Positions 42,597 through 52,800 of a stretch of DNA of 64,000 bases are shown here, piece after piece (position 1 is the first letter of the stretch; the number at the start of each line of letters is the position of its first letter). A program made the translations under genes and the position numbers. The DNA comes from JAFGED01 sp964551295 (GTDB lineage Bacteria > Chloroflexota > Anaerolineae > B4-G1): positions 1 through 64,000 of the forward strand of contig CAZKDJ010000003.1 in assembly GCA_964551295.1 (NCBI GenBank), written 5' to 3'. Under the pieces are notes generated by a model that was not told the origin of the DNA, did no database searches, and was given only the letters and a program-made list of their open reading frames with translations.

Positions 42597-43568
42597 ATGG
42601 AACTGGGCTACATTCTGCGCCGCGCGTGGCGTATCACCTCGGAACACAGGCGGCTGTGGGTTTTCGGCGGCCTGGTGAGCCTGGCGCTGATCGGCACGCG
42701 CCTGGGCGTGAGCGGCAGCCAATGGGAATTAGCTGCGCAGGAACTGCCGCCGGAGGTGCAGCAGCCTCTCACCACTTTCCTGGACGGCTCTCGTTCTACT
42801 ACGGCGGCGGTGGTCTTGGTGGTGCTGGGGTTCGTCGGTGGCGTGGGCCTGGCGTTGCTGGGCAGCCTGGGGCGTGCGGGCCTGGTGCACCAGACGCGGG
42901 CTGCTGAGGCGTACGGCATCATCGTACTGAGGGGTGGCTGGCTGGCGGCCAAGCGCCACTTGTGGCGGGTGTTCATCATCCGTGTGCTCCTCGGATTGCC
43001 GGTGGGTGTGGTGGCGCTGCTCGGTCTGCTGCCAGGGATCGTGGCCCGGCTCTATTCTCTCAACCAGGAGGATTCCGGGATCGCGCTGCTGGGCGGAATT
43101 ACCGAAGGGCTGCTGTGCATTACCTGCCTTGCACCTGCCGCGTGCGTGTCGGCGGTGCTCTCCATCCCGATTGGCGTGATGCAGCGGCTCGCCGTCCGGG
43201 CCTGCGTGCTGGAGAAGCTGGACGTACGCGTGAGCATCGCCCGTGCCTGGAACGTGCTGCGGGAGCACCTGGGTAGACTGGCGTTGATATGGTTGGCCCT
43301 TTTGGGCATTGGCGTTGCCGTTGTGCTCGTGATCCTCGTGCCCTTTGCGCTGCTGTGGGTGCTGCTTTGGGCGGCGGCTAGACTGACGGTCGTTTACTCG
43401 TCGCTGCTGTCGCTTGGGCTGACGTTGGCCGTTGGGCTGCTGATGTGGCTGGCGGGCGTGGTCGGCGGCGGTGTGGCGGAGACCTTTTTCTCTGCTGCCT
43501 GGACGTTGGCCTATCGTGACCTGACCGGGATGGGGCGCACGGGGGCGGAGGCGGCCCTTGTCGCGTGA
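42597..43568 (+). CDS. Multi-pass membrane protein, unknown
   Basis: 323 residues with about six or seven transmembrane helices, for example GGWLAAKRHLWRVFIIRVLLGLPVGVVALLGL, LGRLALIWLALLGIGVAVVLVILVPFALLWVLLW and SLGLTLAVGLLMWLAGVVGGGVAETFFS. The N-terminus MELGYILRRAWRITSEHRRLWVFGGL is shared by several membrane proteins of unknown function in Chloroflexota that I recall. It has no transporter or enzyme motif that I recognise. The start follows the RHH gene by 14 bases with GGAGG, so they are co-transcribed. Confidence 0.75.
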   Translation: MELGYILRRAWRITSEHRRLWVFGGLVSLALIGTRLGVSGSQWELAAQELPPEVQQPLTTFLDGSRSTTAAVVLVVLGFVGGVGLALLGSLGRAGLVHQTRAAEAYGIIVLRGGWLAAKRHLWRVFIIRVLLGLPVGVVALLGLLPGIVARLYSLNQEDSGIALLGGITEGLLCITCLAPAACVSAVLSIPIGVMQRLAVRACVLEKLDVRVSIARAWNVLREHLGRLALIWLALLGIGVAVVLVILVPFALLWVLLWAAARLTVVYSSLLSLGLTLAVGLLMWLAGVVGGGVAETFFSAAWTLAYRDLTGMGRTGAEAALVA

Positions 43569-43575
43569 GCCGTTT

Positions 43576-43604
43576 TTGCGCAGGTGCGAGGATAGCAGTA
43601 TAAT
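43576..43604 (+). promoter_or_regulatory. Promoter of the PP2C-like/propeller gene
   Basis: TTGCGC, a 17-nt spacer and a perfect TATAAT, 40 bases before the ATG at 43645. Confidence 0.7.
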
Positions 43605-43644
43605 TTGATGGCTGGTTTTCTTGATTGTGCCATAGCATCTGAAT

Positions 43645-45960
43645 ATGAACGTGTCCAAATCTAGCGAGTCTCAAACCAATCCTGCCGTCGGCACGCTGCG
43701 TGTCGTCGGTGGCGTGCGTCGAGATGCCGCACCCTGTGCGGTGGTGTTGACCCCGCCACCTCGGGCGGCGCGGGAGCGGGGAGGAGAGCAGCTTTTCGTC
43801 CTGCTCGACCTGACCGGGCCGGCAGCGCTGCACCTGTATCGGGAGATGCGGGAGGTGGTGGCGCAGGAGTATTGGTTTGCCAGCGGCAGCGTCACTGCGG
43901 CCATGCGCCGGGCGGCCGCTGCGGCTAACCGGCACCTGTTCCAGTTTAACCTGCGGGCCACTTCGTCCAGGCGCTGCTATGGTGGTCTCGTGATGGCCGT
44001 GCTGCACGGCGAGGATATTTTCGTCCTCCACGCCGGCCCAGGTCGAACCTGCGTCCTGCACAGGAACCAGGTTGATTGCTTTCCCCGGGGCGAGCAGTTG
44101 CCTCATTTGGGCATGGGGGTGGTCGCCGACGTGCGCCTGTATCACGCCTTCGCGGCCCTCGGCGACACGCTGCTGCTGGCCTCGCCCTCTCTGGCGCAGG
44201 CGGCGGGCGACGACGCGCTGGCCCGCGTGCTACCGCGGGCCAATCTGCACGGGGTGCTGACAGGATTGGAGCAGGTGGGGGCCGGGATTGACTTTACCGC
44301 GTTGGTGGCACGTTTAGCCCCGCCGCCCGTCACCCCTTCAGTCGAGGCGCCTCGGCCTGCGGCTGTGTCGCGGGAAGCGGTGTCTCCCACGCCGCGGCGG
44401 CCGGAAAAACCGGTCGCTCGCAAGGCCCCTTGGCAATCCATCAGCGCGCGGGTAACGGAGGGGTTGCAGAGCACGCATCCCCTGGAACGGCGTCCGCTCG
44501 CGCCGCGCGAGGTGCCGCCCCCTGCGTACAAGCCGAAACCGGTGCGCGAGCCACCCCGTGAGGCCGGACCTGGGCTGGGGGAGCGTGTGTTGGATGGCGC
44601 GCGTGTTGCGGGCAGCAAGCTGGGTGCGGGGGTGAAGAACGGCGCGCGCGCTGCAGGGCGCGGGATCGCTGCCGCCGGCGCGGCGTTGGTCGACGGGATC
44701 AAGGCGCTGTTCTGGCGCATGCTTCCGGGAGCCGACCGGCGCGCGCGGCAGCAGAAACACCCGCCGCGCTCCGTTCCCAAGGAAAACCGCACCGTGATGA
44801 TGGCCATCGCCATCGGTATCCCCGTTCTGGTGGCGATCATCACCCTGCTTGTCTATCACACGCTGGGTGCAAGGGCGCAGTTCGAGGGCGTCAAGGCCCA
44901 AGTCGAGCGGGAGGCGCAGTTGGCGCTGACCAGCAGCGTCATCTCGGAGACGCGCGGGCATTGGGATGCCGTCCTGAAAAAAGCAGAGCGGGCCAACAAG
45001 TTGAGTCCTGGCGACGAGAGGATCGCCGAACTGCAGGAGCAGTCTCGCGCGGCCATTGACAATCTCGACGGCATCGTGCGCCTGGCGTTTGTCGAACTGG
45101 CGGATTTTGGCGCGGGTGATGTGCCACGGCGCATAGTCATTCACCGGCAGGCCGTCTTTGTCCTGGACCCGGCGGCCGGATGGGTGGCCCAGGTGAACTT
45201 TGAGCTGACCGAAGACGGCATCATCTTGGGCCAGACGCCATCCACGTTGGTCAATACCGGCACGGAGATCGACGGGGGGGCAGTGGGCGACCTGGTGGAT
45301 TTGGCGTGGGTCGAGGCCGGCAGCGGCCGGATGGCCAGCGGCCTGGCCATCCTCGAACAGGGCGGCGGCCTGGTCAACTATGATCCGGCCTGGGAGGGCG
45401 AGGGTGGGGAACCGCACCTGACGCGTTCCTTCCTGGACACCACGCCGAAGGCTCCCCGGGCGATCGATTCTTTCGAGGGGCGCCTTTACGTGCTCGATTC
45501 TGGTGAGGGGCAGGGCCAGGTCTGGCGCTACGACCCGCAGGGCGAGATCTATCCCGATCCCCCGGGCCACTATTTTGCCGTCGCCCCGGTCAGGCCGCTG
45601 GCGGATGCAGTCGATATGGCGATCGATGCCAACATCTACGTTCTCCATATCAATGGCACGAGCTACAAATACTTGACCGGCGAGTCCCAGCCCTTCGATA
45701 CGAGTAGCGTCCCCGATGGCTTCAGCCAGCCGGTTGCCCTGGCCGTCGATCAGAATGGCAGCAGCGGTCGGGTGTACGTGGCCGATCGGGGTCACCGGCG
45801 TGTGGTCGTGCTGGAGGCCGACGGCGCTTTCCGTGCCCAATTCCGCGCCGACGAGGCATTCAACGCGTTGGAAGCGCTGGCCGTGGACGAGGCGGCGGGA
45901 CGGGTCTACGCGCTCAGCGGCGGGCGGCTCCTCGTGGCACCGCTACCCCTATTGCCGTAA
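43645..45960 (+). CDS. PP2C-like N-domain, membrane helix, extracytoplasmic propeller
   Basis: 771 residues. The first 235 residues have the gross pattern of a PP2C phosphatase (GGEQLFVLLDLTGPAALH; GGLVMAVLHGEDIFVLHAGPGRTCVLH; LGDTLLLASPSLAQ). The metal-binding aspartates are not obvious, so it may be a degenerate sensing domain. A Pro/Arg/Ala-rich linker follows (residues 240-380), with a single membrane helix at about 384-407, then an extracytoplasmic domain from 440 on with NHL-like repeats (LVDLAWVEAGSG, AIDSFEGRLYVLDSG, QPVALAVDQNGSSGRVYVADRGHRRVVVLEADG). It may link a cytoplasmic event to an outside ligand. The arrangement is common in this phylum by memory, and its function unknown. 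Confidence 0.7.
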   Translation: MNVSKSSESQTNPAVGTLRVVGGVRRDAAPCAVVLTPPPRAARERGGEQLFVLLDLTGPAALHLYREMREVVAQEYWFASGSVTAAMRRAAAAANRHLFQFNLRATSSRRCYGGLVMAVLHGEDIFVLHAGPGRTCVLHRNQVDCFPRGEQLPHLGMGVVADVRLYHAFAALGDTLLLASPSLAQAAGDDALARVLPRANLHGVLTGLEQVGAGIDFTALVARLAPPPVTPSVEAPRPAAVSREAVSPTPRRPEKPVARKAPWQSISARVTEGLQSTHPLERRPLAPREVPPPAYKPKPVREPPREAGPGLGERVLDGARVAGSKLGAGVKNGARAAGRGIAAAGAALVDGIKALFWRMLPGADRRARQQKHPPRSVPKENRTVMMAIAIGIPVLVAIITLLVYHTLGARAQFEGVKAQVEREAQLALTSSVISETRGHWDAVLKKAERANKLSPGDERIAELQEQSRAAIDNLDGIVRLAFVELADFGAGDVPRRIVIHRQAVFVLDPAAGWVAQVNFELTEDGIILGQTPSTLVNTGTEIDGGAVGDLVDLAWVEAGSGRMASGLAILEQGGGLVNYDPAWEGEGGEPHLTRSFLDTTPKAPRAIDSFEGRLYVLDSGEGQGQVWRYDPQGEIYPDPPGHYFAVAPVRPLADAVDMAIDANIYVLHINGTSYKYLTGESQPFDTSSVPDGFSQPVALAVDQNGSSGRVYVADRGHRRVVVLEADGAFRAQFRADEAFNALEALAVDEAAGRVYALSGGRLLVAPLPLLP

Positions 45961-46032
45961 TCGTGCTATAATGCCTCCCGCTTGTGGAATCACTTGGCAA
46001 AAATGGCTCGGCGTTTTCGGGCCGTTGATACG

Positions 46033-46088
46033 TGATGCGTGAAACGTGATTCTGAGGTTGATTTTACGCATCATGCATTACGTTTCAC
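46033..46088. repeat. Imperfect inverted repeat upstream of the LCP gene
   Basis: GTGAAACGTGAT at 46039-46050 and ATTACGTTTCAC at 46077-46088 pair with one mismatch. The flanks repeat GATGCGTGAAACGT-type words. A TATAAT at 45967, with no good -35, lies right after the upstream stop. Confidence 0.5.
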
Positions 46089-46140
46089 CGGTCTGGGCCA
46101 CCGAGGGCGGTGGTAGTCTTGTTATCGTGAGGAGGACGTT

Positions 46141-47580
46141 GTGCGACGTGGTTCAAAGCGCATAGGTCGTCGTTCCGGTAGTGTTGCCCAAAAGCTGTCC
46201 ACGGCTTTTTTGGTGCTGCTCTTTTTGGCCATTGTCATTGTGGCGGGCTTGCTCGTCCGTGACGTGGTGCGGCGCTCTGTCGCTGCCTCCAATACGTGGC
46301 CCGATCTGGTCACGGAGCCTGACGAACATCGCGAGGTCGTCTACGAGGAGGGAAAGCCTCTGCCACAGTGGAAGGGCACCGATCGGGTCAATATTCTGGT
46401 GATGGGCATCGACCAGCGCGAGCACGAGGAAGGCCCCTGGCGCACCGATACGATGCTGGTGCTGACAATCGACCCGGTCACGCTGAACGCCGGCATGCTC
46501 TCTATCCCCCGTGACCTGTGGGTGCCGATTGCCGACTATAATGAGCAGGCGCGCATCAACCAGGCGCATTTCTTGGGCGAGGCCTATGACTATCCAGGCG
46601 GCGGCCCGGCGCTGGCGGCCAAGACGGTGCAGTACAACCTGGGCGTCCACATTCATCACTACGCCCGCGTGAACTTTACCGCCTTCGAGGAAGTGGTGGA
46701 TCACATCGGCGGCGTCGAGGTGTGTGTGGAGCACGAGATCGACGATCCCCTCTATCCCGATGAGGGGTATGGCTACGACCCACTGCACATTGAGGCGGGC
46801 TGTCAGACGTTCGATGGCAAGACAGCGCTCAAGTACGCCCGCACCCGCCACTCGGGTGGCGGCGATTTCGACCGCGCCCGGCGCCAGCAAAAGCTCCTCC
46901 GAGCGTTGTTCGAAAAGGTCACCCAGCCCGGTGAGTTGCCAAGGCTGGCGACCAAGGCCCCAGGACTGTGGGAAACGCTACAGGGCGCGGTGGTTACCGA
47001 TCTCAAACTGGACGAGATCGTCGCCCTGGCAAACCTGGCGAGCGAGGTCGATCCTGACAACATTCGCTTTGGCGTGATCGACGAGAACTATACCATGTTC
47101 TGGACCACGCCCGATGGGCAGGAGGTGCTGGTCCCGCTGCGGGATCGCATCCGCGAATTGCGGGATCAGATCTTTACCAGCGAACCTCCTCCGCTCGCGG
47201 AGGAGGAGGATTCACAGGCCCGCCTGGAGACCGAGGCGGCCACCATCCAGGTGCTGAATGGGACGACGACGCCCGGGCTGGCCGGGAGCACGCAGCTTTA
47301 CCTGCGAGAGCACGGCCTGTCGATAGGGGATGAGGCCATCGGCAATGCCGATCATTCCAGTTACGCGACTTCGAAAATCGTCATCTACACGGGCAAGACA
47401 TACACGGCCGAGTACATCGCCCGGGTCCTCGGCCTGCCGTCGACGGCTGTGGTGCACGAGCCCAATCCCGGCGCCGAGTACGACGTCGCCGTCATCCTGG
47501 GGAGCGATTATCAAGCGCCCGAGTCTCCCGAATCGACTGAATCGCCCGAGTCGACCGCGTCACCCGAGACGACCGAGTAG
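46141..47580 (+). CDS. LytR-CpsA-Psr (LCP) family glycopolymer transferase with LytR C-domain
   Basis: 479 residues from GTG 46141, with GAGGAGG upstream. One membrane helix at about 19-42 anchors it. The LCP domain follows (VNILVMGIDQREHEEGPWRTDTMLVLTIDP; LSIPRDLWVPI; INQAHFLGEA; ALKYARTRHSGGGDFDRARRQQKLL). LCP enzymes transfer lipid-linked glycans such as teichoic acid or capsule to cell-wall peptidoglycan. The C-terminal LytR_C part (IQVLNGTTTPGLAGSTQLYL) is present. The tail is a run of Pro-Glu-Ser/Thr repeats, PESPESTESPESTASPETTE. It begins a cluster of glycan genes. Confidence 0.92.
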   Translation: MRRGSKRIGRRSGSVAQKLSTAFLVLLFLAIVIVAGLLVRDVVRRSVAASNTWPDLVTEPDEHREVVYEEGKPLPQWKGTDRVNILVMGIDQREHEEGPWRTDTMLVLTIDPVTLNAGMLSIPRDLWVPIADYNEQARINQAHFLGEAYDYPGGGPALAAKTVQYNLGVHIHHYARVNFTAFEEVVDHIGGVEVCVEHEIDDPLYPDEGYGYDPLHIEAGCQTFDGKTALKYARTRHSGGGDFDRARRQQKLLRALFEKVTQPGELPRLATKAPGLWETLQGAVVTDLKLDEIVALANLASEVDPDNIRFGVIDENYTMFWTTPDGQEVLVPLRDRIRELRDQIFTSEPPPLAEEEDSQARLETEAATIQVLNGTTTPGLAGSTQLYLREHGLSIGDEAIGNADHSSYATSKIVIYTGKTYTAEYIARVLGLPSTAVVHEPNPGAEYDVAVILGSDYQAPESPESTESPESTASPETTE

Positions 47581-47590
47581 GGGGTAGCCG

Positions 47591-48733
47591 CTGGCTATCT
47601 ACCTGGATGTCTCCGCTGCGGTCCACCGCCGCGCCGGGCTGGGGCGATATGCCGAAAGCCTCACCCGGGCCCTCGTTTCTGCCGATCCCAAGCGGGCTGA
47701 CCAAGGTCGGTATGCTCTGTTCTACAACCGGGAGCGCGGCATAGAGCCGCTGGCAGGCTTGGAGTGCTTGCCGGCCCGTACCGTGGCCCTGGGGTACAAG
47801 CCCTGGCGCATGCTGGTTTGGCTGGGACAACTGGTCCGCGTTGGCTTCGACCGGCTTCTTCCGGGAGCCGAGCTCTTCCACGCCACCGAGCATCTCCTCT
47901 TGCCGCTGCGGTCGATTCCCAACGTCCTCACCATCCACGACCTCATTTTTCGCCACCTGCCGCAACACCACAAGCCCCTCAACCGTTGGTACCTGAATCT
48001 GACAATGCCCCTCTACTGCCGCCGCGCCAACCACATCATCGCCATATCCGAGCACAGCAAGCGTGATGTGATCTCGGCCTACGGCATCGCTGAGGAAAAG
48101 ATCACGGTGGTCTATGAGGCCGCTGCCCCTGGCTTTTGCCCGCAGCCTCCGCAGGCGGTGGCCGCCATCCGCGCGCGCTACGGTCTGCCGGAGCGCTATT
48201 TGCTCTTTGTCGGCACCATCGAGCCGCGCAAGAACCTGACTCGCCTGCTGGCGGCCTTCGAGACCGTCTACGGTGATGGGTTGGTCGACGGCTTGGTCGT
48301 CGTGGGCCGGCGCGGCTGGCTGTATGGCGACTTTTTCGCCCGATTGGAGGAATCGCCGGTACGGGAAGCTGTCCTCCTCCCCGGTTACGTACCCGATGAC
48401 GATCTGCCCGCTGTTTACGCCGGCGCACAGGCGCTGATCCTGCCCAGCGTTTACGAGGGCTTTGGACTGCCGGTGCTGGAGGCGATGGCCTGTGGGACGC
48501 CCGCCGTAGTTTCCAGCGCATCCAGCATCCCGGAAATTGGCGGCGATGCGGCGCTGTATTTCGACCCCTTGGAGGTAGAGGCGGCGGTCGACGCGATGCG
48601 CCGCCTTTTGGGCGATGATAGCTTGCGGGAAGAGATGCGGGAGCGTGGACTGGCTCAGGCGGCGCGGTTCTCGTGGCAGCGGGCTGCGGCCGAGACACGG
48701 GCCGTGTATGATGCGGTGATGAAAGACGCATAA
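47591..48733 (+). CDS. GT4-family glycosyltransferase, probable CTG start
   Basis: 380 residues if started at CTG 47591, six bases after AGGGGG and ten bases from the LCP stop. The codon before last is a TAG stop in this frame, and no ATG/GTG/TTG exists until much later (47759), which would remove the conserved opening AIYLDVSAAVHRRAGLGRYAESL. The GT-B fold features are ARRANHIIAISEHSKRDV, YLLFVGTIEPRKNLTRLLAAF and the nucleotide-sugar site YEGFGLPVLEAMACGTPAVVS. It adds a sugar to a growing surface glycan on the cytoplasmic side; donor and acceptor are unknown. Confidence 0.88.
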   Translation: MAIYLDVSAAVHRRAGLGRYAESLTRALVSADPKRADQGRYALFYNRERGIEPLAGLECLPARTVALGYKPWRMLVWLGQLVRVGFDRLLPGAELFHATEHLLLPLRSIPNVLTIHDLIFRHLPQHHKPLNRWYLNLTMPLYCRRANHIIAISEHSKRDVISAYGIAEEKITVVYEAAAPGFCPQPPQAVAAIRARYGLPERYLLFVGTIEPRKNLTRLLAAFETVYGDGLVDGLVVVGRRGWLYGDFFARLEESPVREAVLLPGYVPDDDLPAVYAGAQALILPSVYEGFGLPVLEAMACGTPAVVSSASSIPEIGGDAALYFDPLEVEAAVDAMRRLLGDDSLREEMRERGLAQAARFSWQRAAAETRAVYDAVMKDA

Positions 48734-48744
48734 CGTATGCCCGC

Positions 48745-48800
48745 GCAGTTTCGGACGCTGTCCGAAACTGCCAATAGATTCGAGCGAAGCTCGAATCTAT
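48745..48800. repeat. Two adjacent perfect hairpins (REP-like pair)
   Basis: GCAGTTTCGGAC-GCT-GTCCGAAACTGC (48745-48771) is followed immediately by ATAGATTCGAGC-GAA-GCTCGAATCTAT. Each has a 12-bp perfect stem and a 3-base loop. The GGAC/GTCC core resembles the RAYT-flanking hairpins. Confidence 0.85.
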
Positions 48801-48801
48801 C

Positions 48802-48829
48802 TTGACTTTTGCACTGCCTGCGGTAAGAT
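48802..48829 (+). promoter_or_regulatory. Promoter of the sugar epimerase gene
   Basis: TTGACT, a 16-nt spacer and TAAGAT, directly after the hairpin pair. ATG 48862 follows with AGGAGA. Confidence 0.55.
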
Positions 48830-48861
48830 ATGCCGCGAACGGGTTTTTAGGAGATATCCCT

Positions 48862-49839
48862 ATGAGAATCCTGGTTACAGGTGGCGCTGGTTTTGTCGGT
48901 TCTAATCTGGTGGACGTGTTGATGGCGCAGGAACACGAGGTCACCGTCATCGACAATCTATCTGTGGGCAAGATCAGCAGTATCGAGCACCACCTGGCAA
49001 GCGACCGCTTCCGCTTTGTCAACGACTCGATCCTCAACCTGACCACGCTGGAGCGGCTCGTCCGCCAGGCCGACCTGATCTACCACCTGGCGGCGGTGGT
49101 CGGGCCAAAGTACGTGGTCGAGGACCCGCTGGGCACGATCGTCACCAACGTGCGCGGCACAGAGAACGTGCTGGAGTTGGCTTTCAAGTACTGGGTGCGG
49201 TGCGTCGTGGCCTCCAGCTCCGAGGTGTATGGCAAGTCCACCGCAGTTCCCCTGAGCGAGGACGACGACCGGTTGCTTGGTTCCACGACGGTGAGCCGCT
49301 GGTCCTACTCCGATGCCAAGGCGATTGACGAGTATTTCGCATTTGCCTATGCCAAGAAAGGCCTGCCGGTCACTGCCGTGCGCTACTTTAACGCCTATGG
49401 GCCCAGTCTCGATCCCAGGGGGTACGGGAGCGTCGTCGCCAAGTTCATCACCCAGGCGCTGCACGGGGAACCTCTGACGATCTACGACGATGGCACCCAG
49501 ACGCGCTGTTTCACCTACGTAGCGGATACGGTAGAGGGAACGATTCGGGCGGCGACCGTTCGCGAGGCGGTCGGTCGGGTGTTTAACATCGGTTCCAACC
49601 GGGAGACCAGCATCAACGAGCTGGCACAGTTGATTCAGCGGCTGACCGGTTCGGCGTCCGAAATCGTGCACCTGCCCTACGAGACCGCCTACGACGTGGC
49701 CTTTGAGGAGACCCGCCGTCGCGTGCCGGACATCACCCGCGCTCGAGAGGTGCTGGGGTTCGAGGCGCGCACGTCCCTCGAGGAGGGATTGCCGCAGACA
49801 CTGGCGTGGTTCCAAAAGACGTCGGAGGAACAGCAGTAG
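48862..49839 (+). CDS. NAD-dependent sugar epimerase/dehydratase
   Basis: 325 residues from ATG 48862. A Rossmann start MRILVTGGAGFVGSNLVDVL carries the GxxGxxG NAD site. The catalytic YxxxK is YSDAKAIDE near residue 151, with a preceding Ser in SSSEVYG. The pattern RYFNAYGPSLDPRGYGSVVAKFI and the ending ALGFEARTSLEEGLPQTL-like place it with UDP-glucuronate decarboxylase/UDP-sugar 4-epimerases of the extended SDR family. It supplies a nucleotide sugar for the surrounding glycan cluster. The exact substrate cannot be told. Confidence 0.9.
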   Translation: MRILVTGGAGFVGSNLVDVLMAQEHEVTVIDNLSVGKISSIEHHLASDRFRFVNDSILNLTTLERLVRQADLIYHLAAVVGPKYVVEDPLGTIVTNVRGTENVLELAFKYWVRCVVASSSEVYGKSTAVPLSEDDDRLLGSTTVSRWSYSDAKAIDEYFAFAYAKKGLPVTAVRYFNAYGPSLDPRGYGSVVAKFITQALHGEPLTIYDDGTQTRCFTYVADTVEGTIRAATVREAVGRVFNIGSNRETSINELAQLIQRLTGSASEIVHLPYETAYDVAFEETRRRVPDITRAREVLGFEARTSLEEGLPQTLAWFQKTSEEQQ

Positions 49840-49875
49840 ATGGCGATGGCCGAATGTTTATGAGAGGGTCAAGCG

Positions 49876-52800
49876 ATGAATTCAACTAAGCTTGGTGCAT
49901 TTTGTGACAAGGTTCTGGAAATCTGCTGGCTCCTGGCAGTGATCGTGACGCCGCTCTTTTTCAACGTGAATTCGAACAACGTCTTTGAGCGGGACAAGTG
50001 GACTACCCTGCGAACGATTGCGTTGGTGATGGTCGCCGCTTGGTTGGTCAGGATCGTGGAGGAGTGTGTCAGCAATGGAAAGCCGGGGCTGCGTATCACC
50101 TGGCGAACGCCCCTTGTGCTCCCCATCCTGGTGACCATCGCAATCTATCTGGTCAGCACCGTGTTCTCGATTACCCCTTACGTCAGCGTCTTTGGCGGCT
50201 ATCAGCGGCTGCGGGGCACCTTCTCCACCCTGTCCTGCGTCGTCATCGCCCTCATCGTCCTGGATCGTTTGCAGACCCGGGAGCAGGTGGATCGGTTCAT
50301 CACGGTCATGATCCTGAACAGCCTGCCGATTGCGCTGTACGGCTTTATCCAGCACAACGGGTTGGATCCCCTGCCGTGGGGTGGAGATGTGACCGGCCGC
50401 ATCGCTTCCAATATGGGCAATCCCATCTTTGTCGCCGCCTATATGATCATGGCCGCGATTCCCACGTTGGCGCGCCTGGTGGAGGGCTTCCAGGCGATCC
50501 TGACCCACGAGGATACCGGAGCGGCGGATGTACTACGTGCCGCTGCTTATATTTTCCTGTTCCTGGTTCAGGTGATTTCGATTCTCTATAGTCAAAGCCG
50601 TGGGCCTTTGATGGGCCTCGTGGCCGGGGTCGGTGTGTGGGTGTTTTTGGGGTTACTGTCCCTTCAGCGTAGTGCCCAAAGGGAGCGCCCTTTCCGACCC
50701 GTCGAACTCTGGGGCGATTTGGGGAGCGGGCTGTCGTTCGGGCTCGCCAGCGTGGTTGCGGCAGGTGTAGGCTTTGGACTCTTTTACTACATCGGCAAGG
50801 GAATAGACGCCTTGTGGCTTGGCCGGTTTGCCGAGTTGTCTGGGTGGGCCGGGGTCGTCGGAGGCGGGTTGGCTTTCCTTGCCGTGTGGATGGGGTTCAT
50901 CATCAACCGGCGCGGCTGGCGCTGGCTGTGGGCCGGTGTACTGCTGCTGGCGGTCCTTTTCGTCGTCTTTTTCCTGCTGATTAACCTGGTTGATCCAATC
51001 CACGACTGGAGCAAGCAGTTGCCCTGGCTGGGCCGGCTGGGTGACGTGCTGCACAATTCGGGCGGCACCACCGGCAAGGTGCGCGCGTACATCTGGGAGG
51101 GGGCGCTTGAGATGGTCTTGCCGCACGAGCCCATCGAGTTCCCCCCGACGGAGGAAAATCCCGCCTGGCGCCCGGACCCTGTGGGCGGGATATCCGTGAT
51201 CGGGCCATACCTACGGGCATTGGTGGGGCATGGACCCGAGTCCATGTACGTGGCCTACAATCCTTTCTATCCGCCAAGGTTGGGCCACGTCGAGTCACGC
51301 ACCGCTACTCCTGATCGCTCGCACAATGAGACGCTGGACATGCTGGTCATCACTGGCCTGCTGGGTCTGGTTGCCTACTTGTGGGTGTTTGGCGCCATCT
51401 TTTACTTTGGCCTGCGTTGGATGGGATTTGTGCCCGACGACTGGCGTCGTATTCTTTTCTTCGCGCTACTTTTGGGTATGGCCGTAGTCGCCGTGATTGT
51501 ATCCGGGGTTATTTTAGGTCCCCACTTCTTTGGCCTGGCTATCCCGGTCGGTATGATAGGGGGGGTGTTCATCTATCTCATTGTCTATGGCTTCTCCCTG
51601 TATTGGGAGCCTGAGGCGACGCCCAGCCTCCATCCTCACTTTGGTCTGCTCAGTGGGATCGTGGCCGCCGTGGTGGCGCATTTCATCGAGGTCAACTTTG
51701 GTATCGCCATCGCTTCCACGCGCACCATACTGTGGACCCTGACGGGGATGCTCGTGGTGATTGGGATGAATCAGATACGCGATCGTGCTATGGAGTCACA
51801 GGGGGCGGAAAACAACGGAGAAAAAAGAAGCAAGAGACGAAAGAAGCGCAGAAAGCGTCGCGTCGCCAGGCGATCGCTGCCGGACTGGGTGGGACCTACT
51901 CTGGCAGTGGGCGCCATCGGTGGCTTTATCCTGGGCACGCTGGCTTTTGACTTTGTCAGTACTAACCCGAATCCAGAGCCGTATAACATCAACGTCTGGG
52001 CGATTGTCTGGCGCGCTTTGACCCTCCGTCCTTACCATGACCAGGCTGTCTCGTACGGCGTGTTTATGATCTTTGCTTTCACCTGGGTGATGAGCGCGGT
52101 CGTCTTTATCGCCCAGATGGCCAAGCGCGGCGCGTTCCGCAAGCGCGAGTGGGACTGGGCATGGGCAGCGGGCGTGTACTTGGTCGTCTCTCTGGTGATA
52201 GGTATTGGATTTGCGCTGGTGATGGCCAATCGCCACGTCCTGCTGATCTACTACCAGAGCCAGCTTCACGCGAGAGCCCAGGATCAGACCATGCCGCTGA
52301 CTCAGGAGGAGTACCTGGCCGGCGTGGCTGGTTTTGCCGACAGGATCGCGGGTCATATGACCACCTATTATGGCTTTATCGTCTTTGTCCTGATTGCCGG
52401 GGGAGTTAGCCTTTACCTTGGCATGCGGCGACATCCCCAGCAAACCGCCCACGTGTGGGGCGTGGTCACGCTCTGCGTCCTGGTACTCCTGGTCGGTTAC
52501 ATTGCCGTCGCAACCAACCTACGGCCCATCCAGGCCGACATGATCTATAAAGTGGCTCTGTCCTACGAGAGGGAGAGCTTGCCCGAGACTCTGAAGCTTT
52601 ACGAACGGGCCATCGAGCTGGCTCCCAACGAGGATTTCTACTATTTCGAGATGGGACGGGTGTATCTCATGAACTCCCTTTCGCAGGAGATGGGGGCTGA
52701 TCCGGCCAAGGCACTCGAGGCGATAGACGCGTTCAACAACGCCCAGCGCATCGCCCCGCTTAATACTGATCACGCCAAGGGCCTGGCCAAGTCTTATCAC

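Noticed and set aside
44338..45840. A 500-codon open frame on the minus strand
   Set aside because: It lies wholly opposite the PP2C-like/propeller gene, has no recognisable domain, and is rich in residues produced by reverse reading of GC-rich codons. The plus-strand gene has clear repeats, a membrane helix and a promoter.
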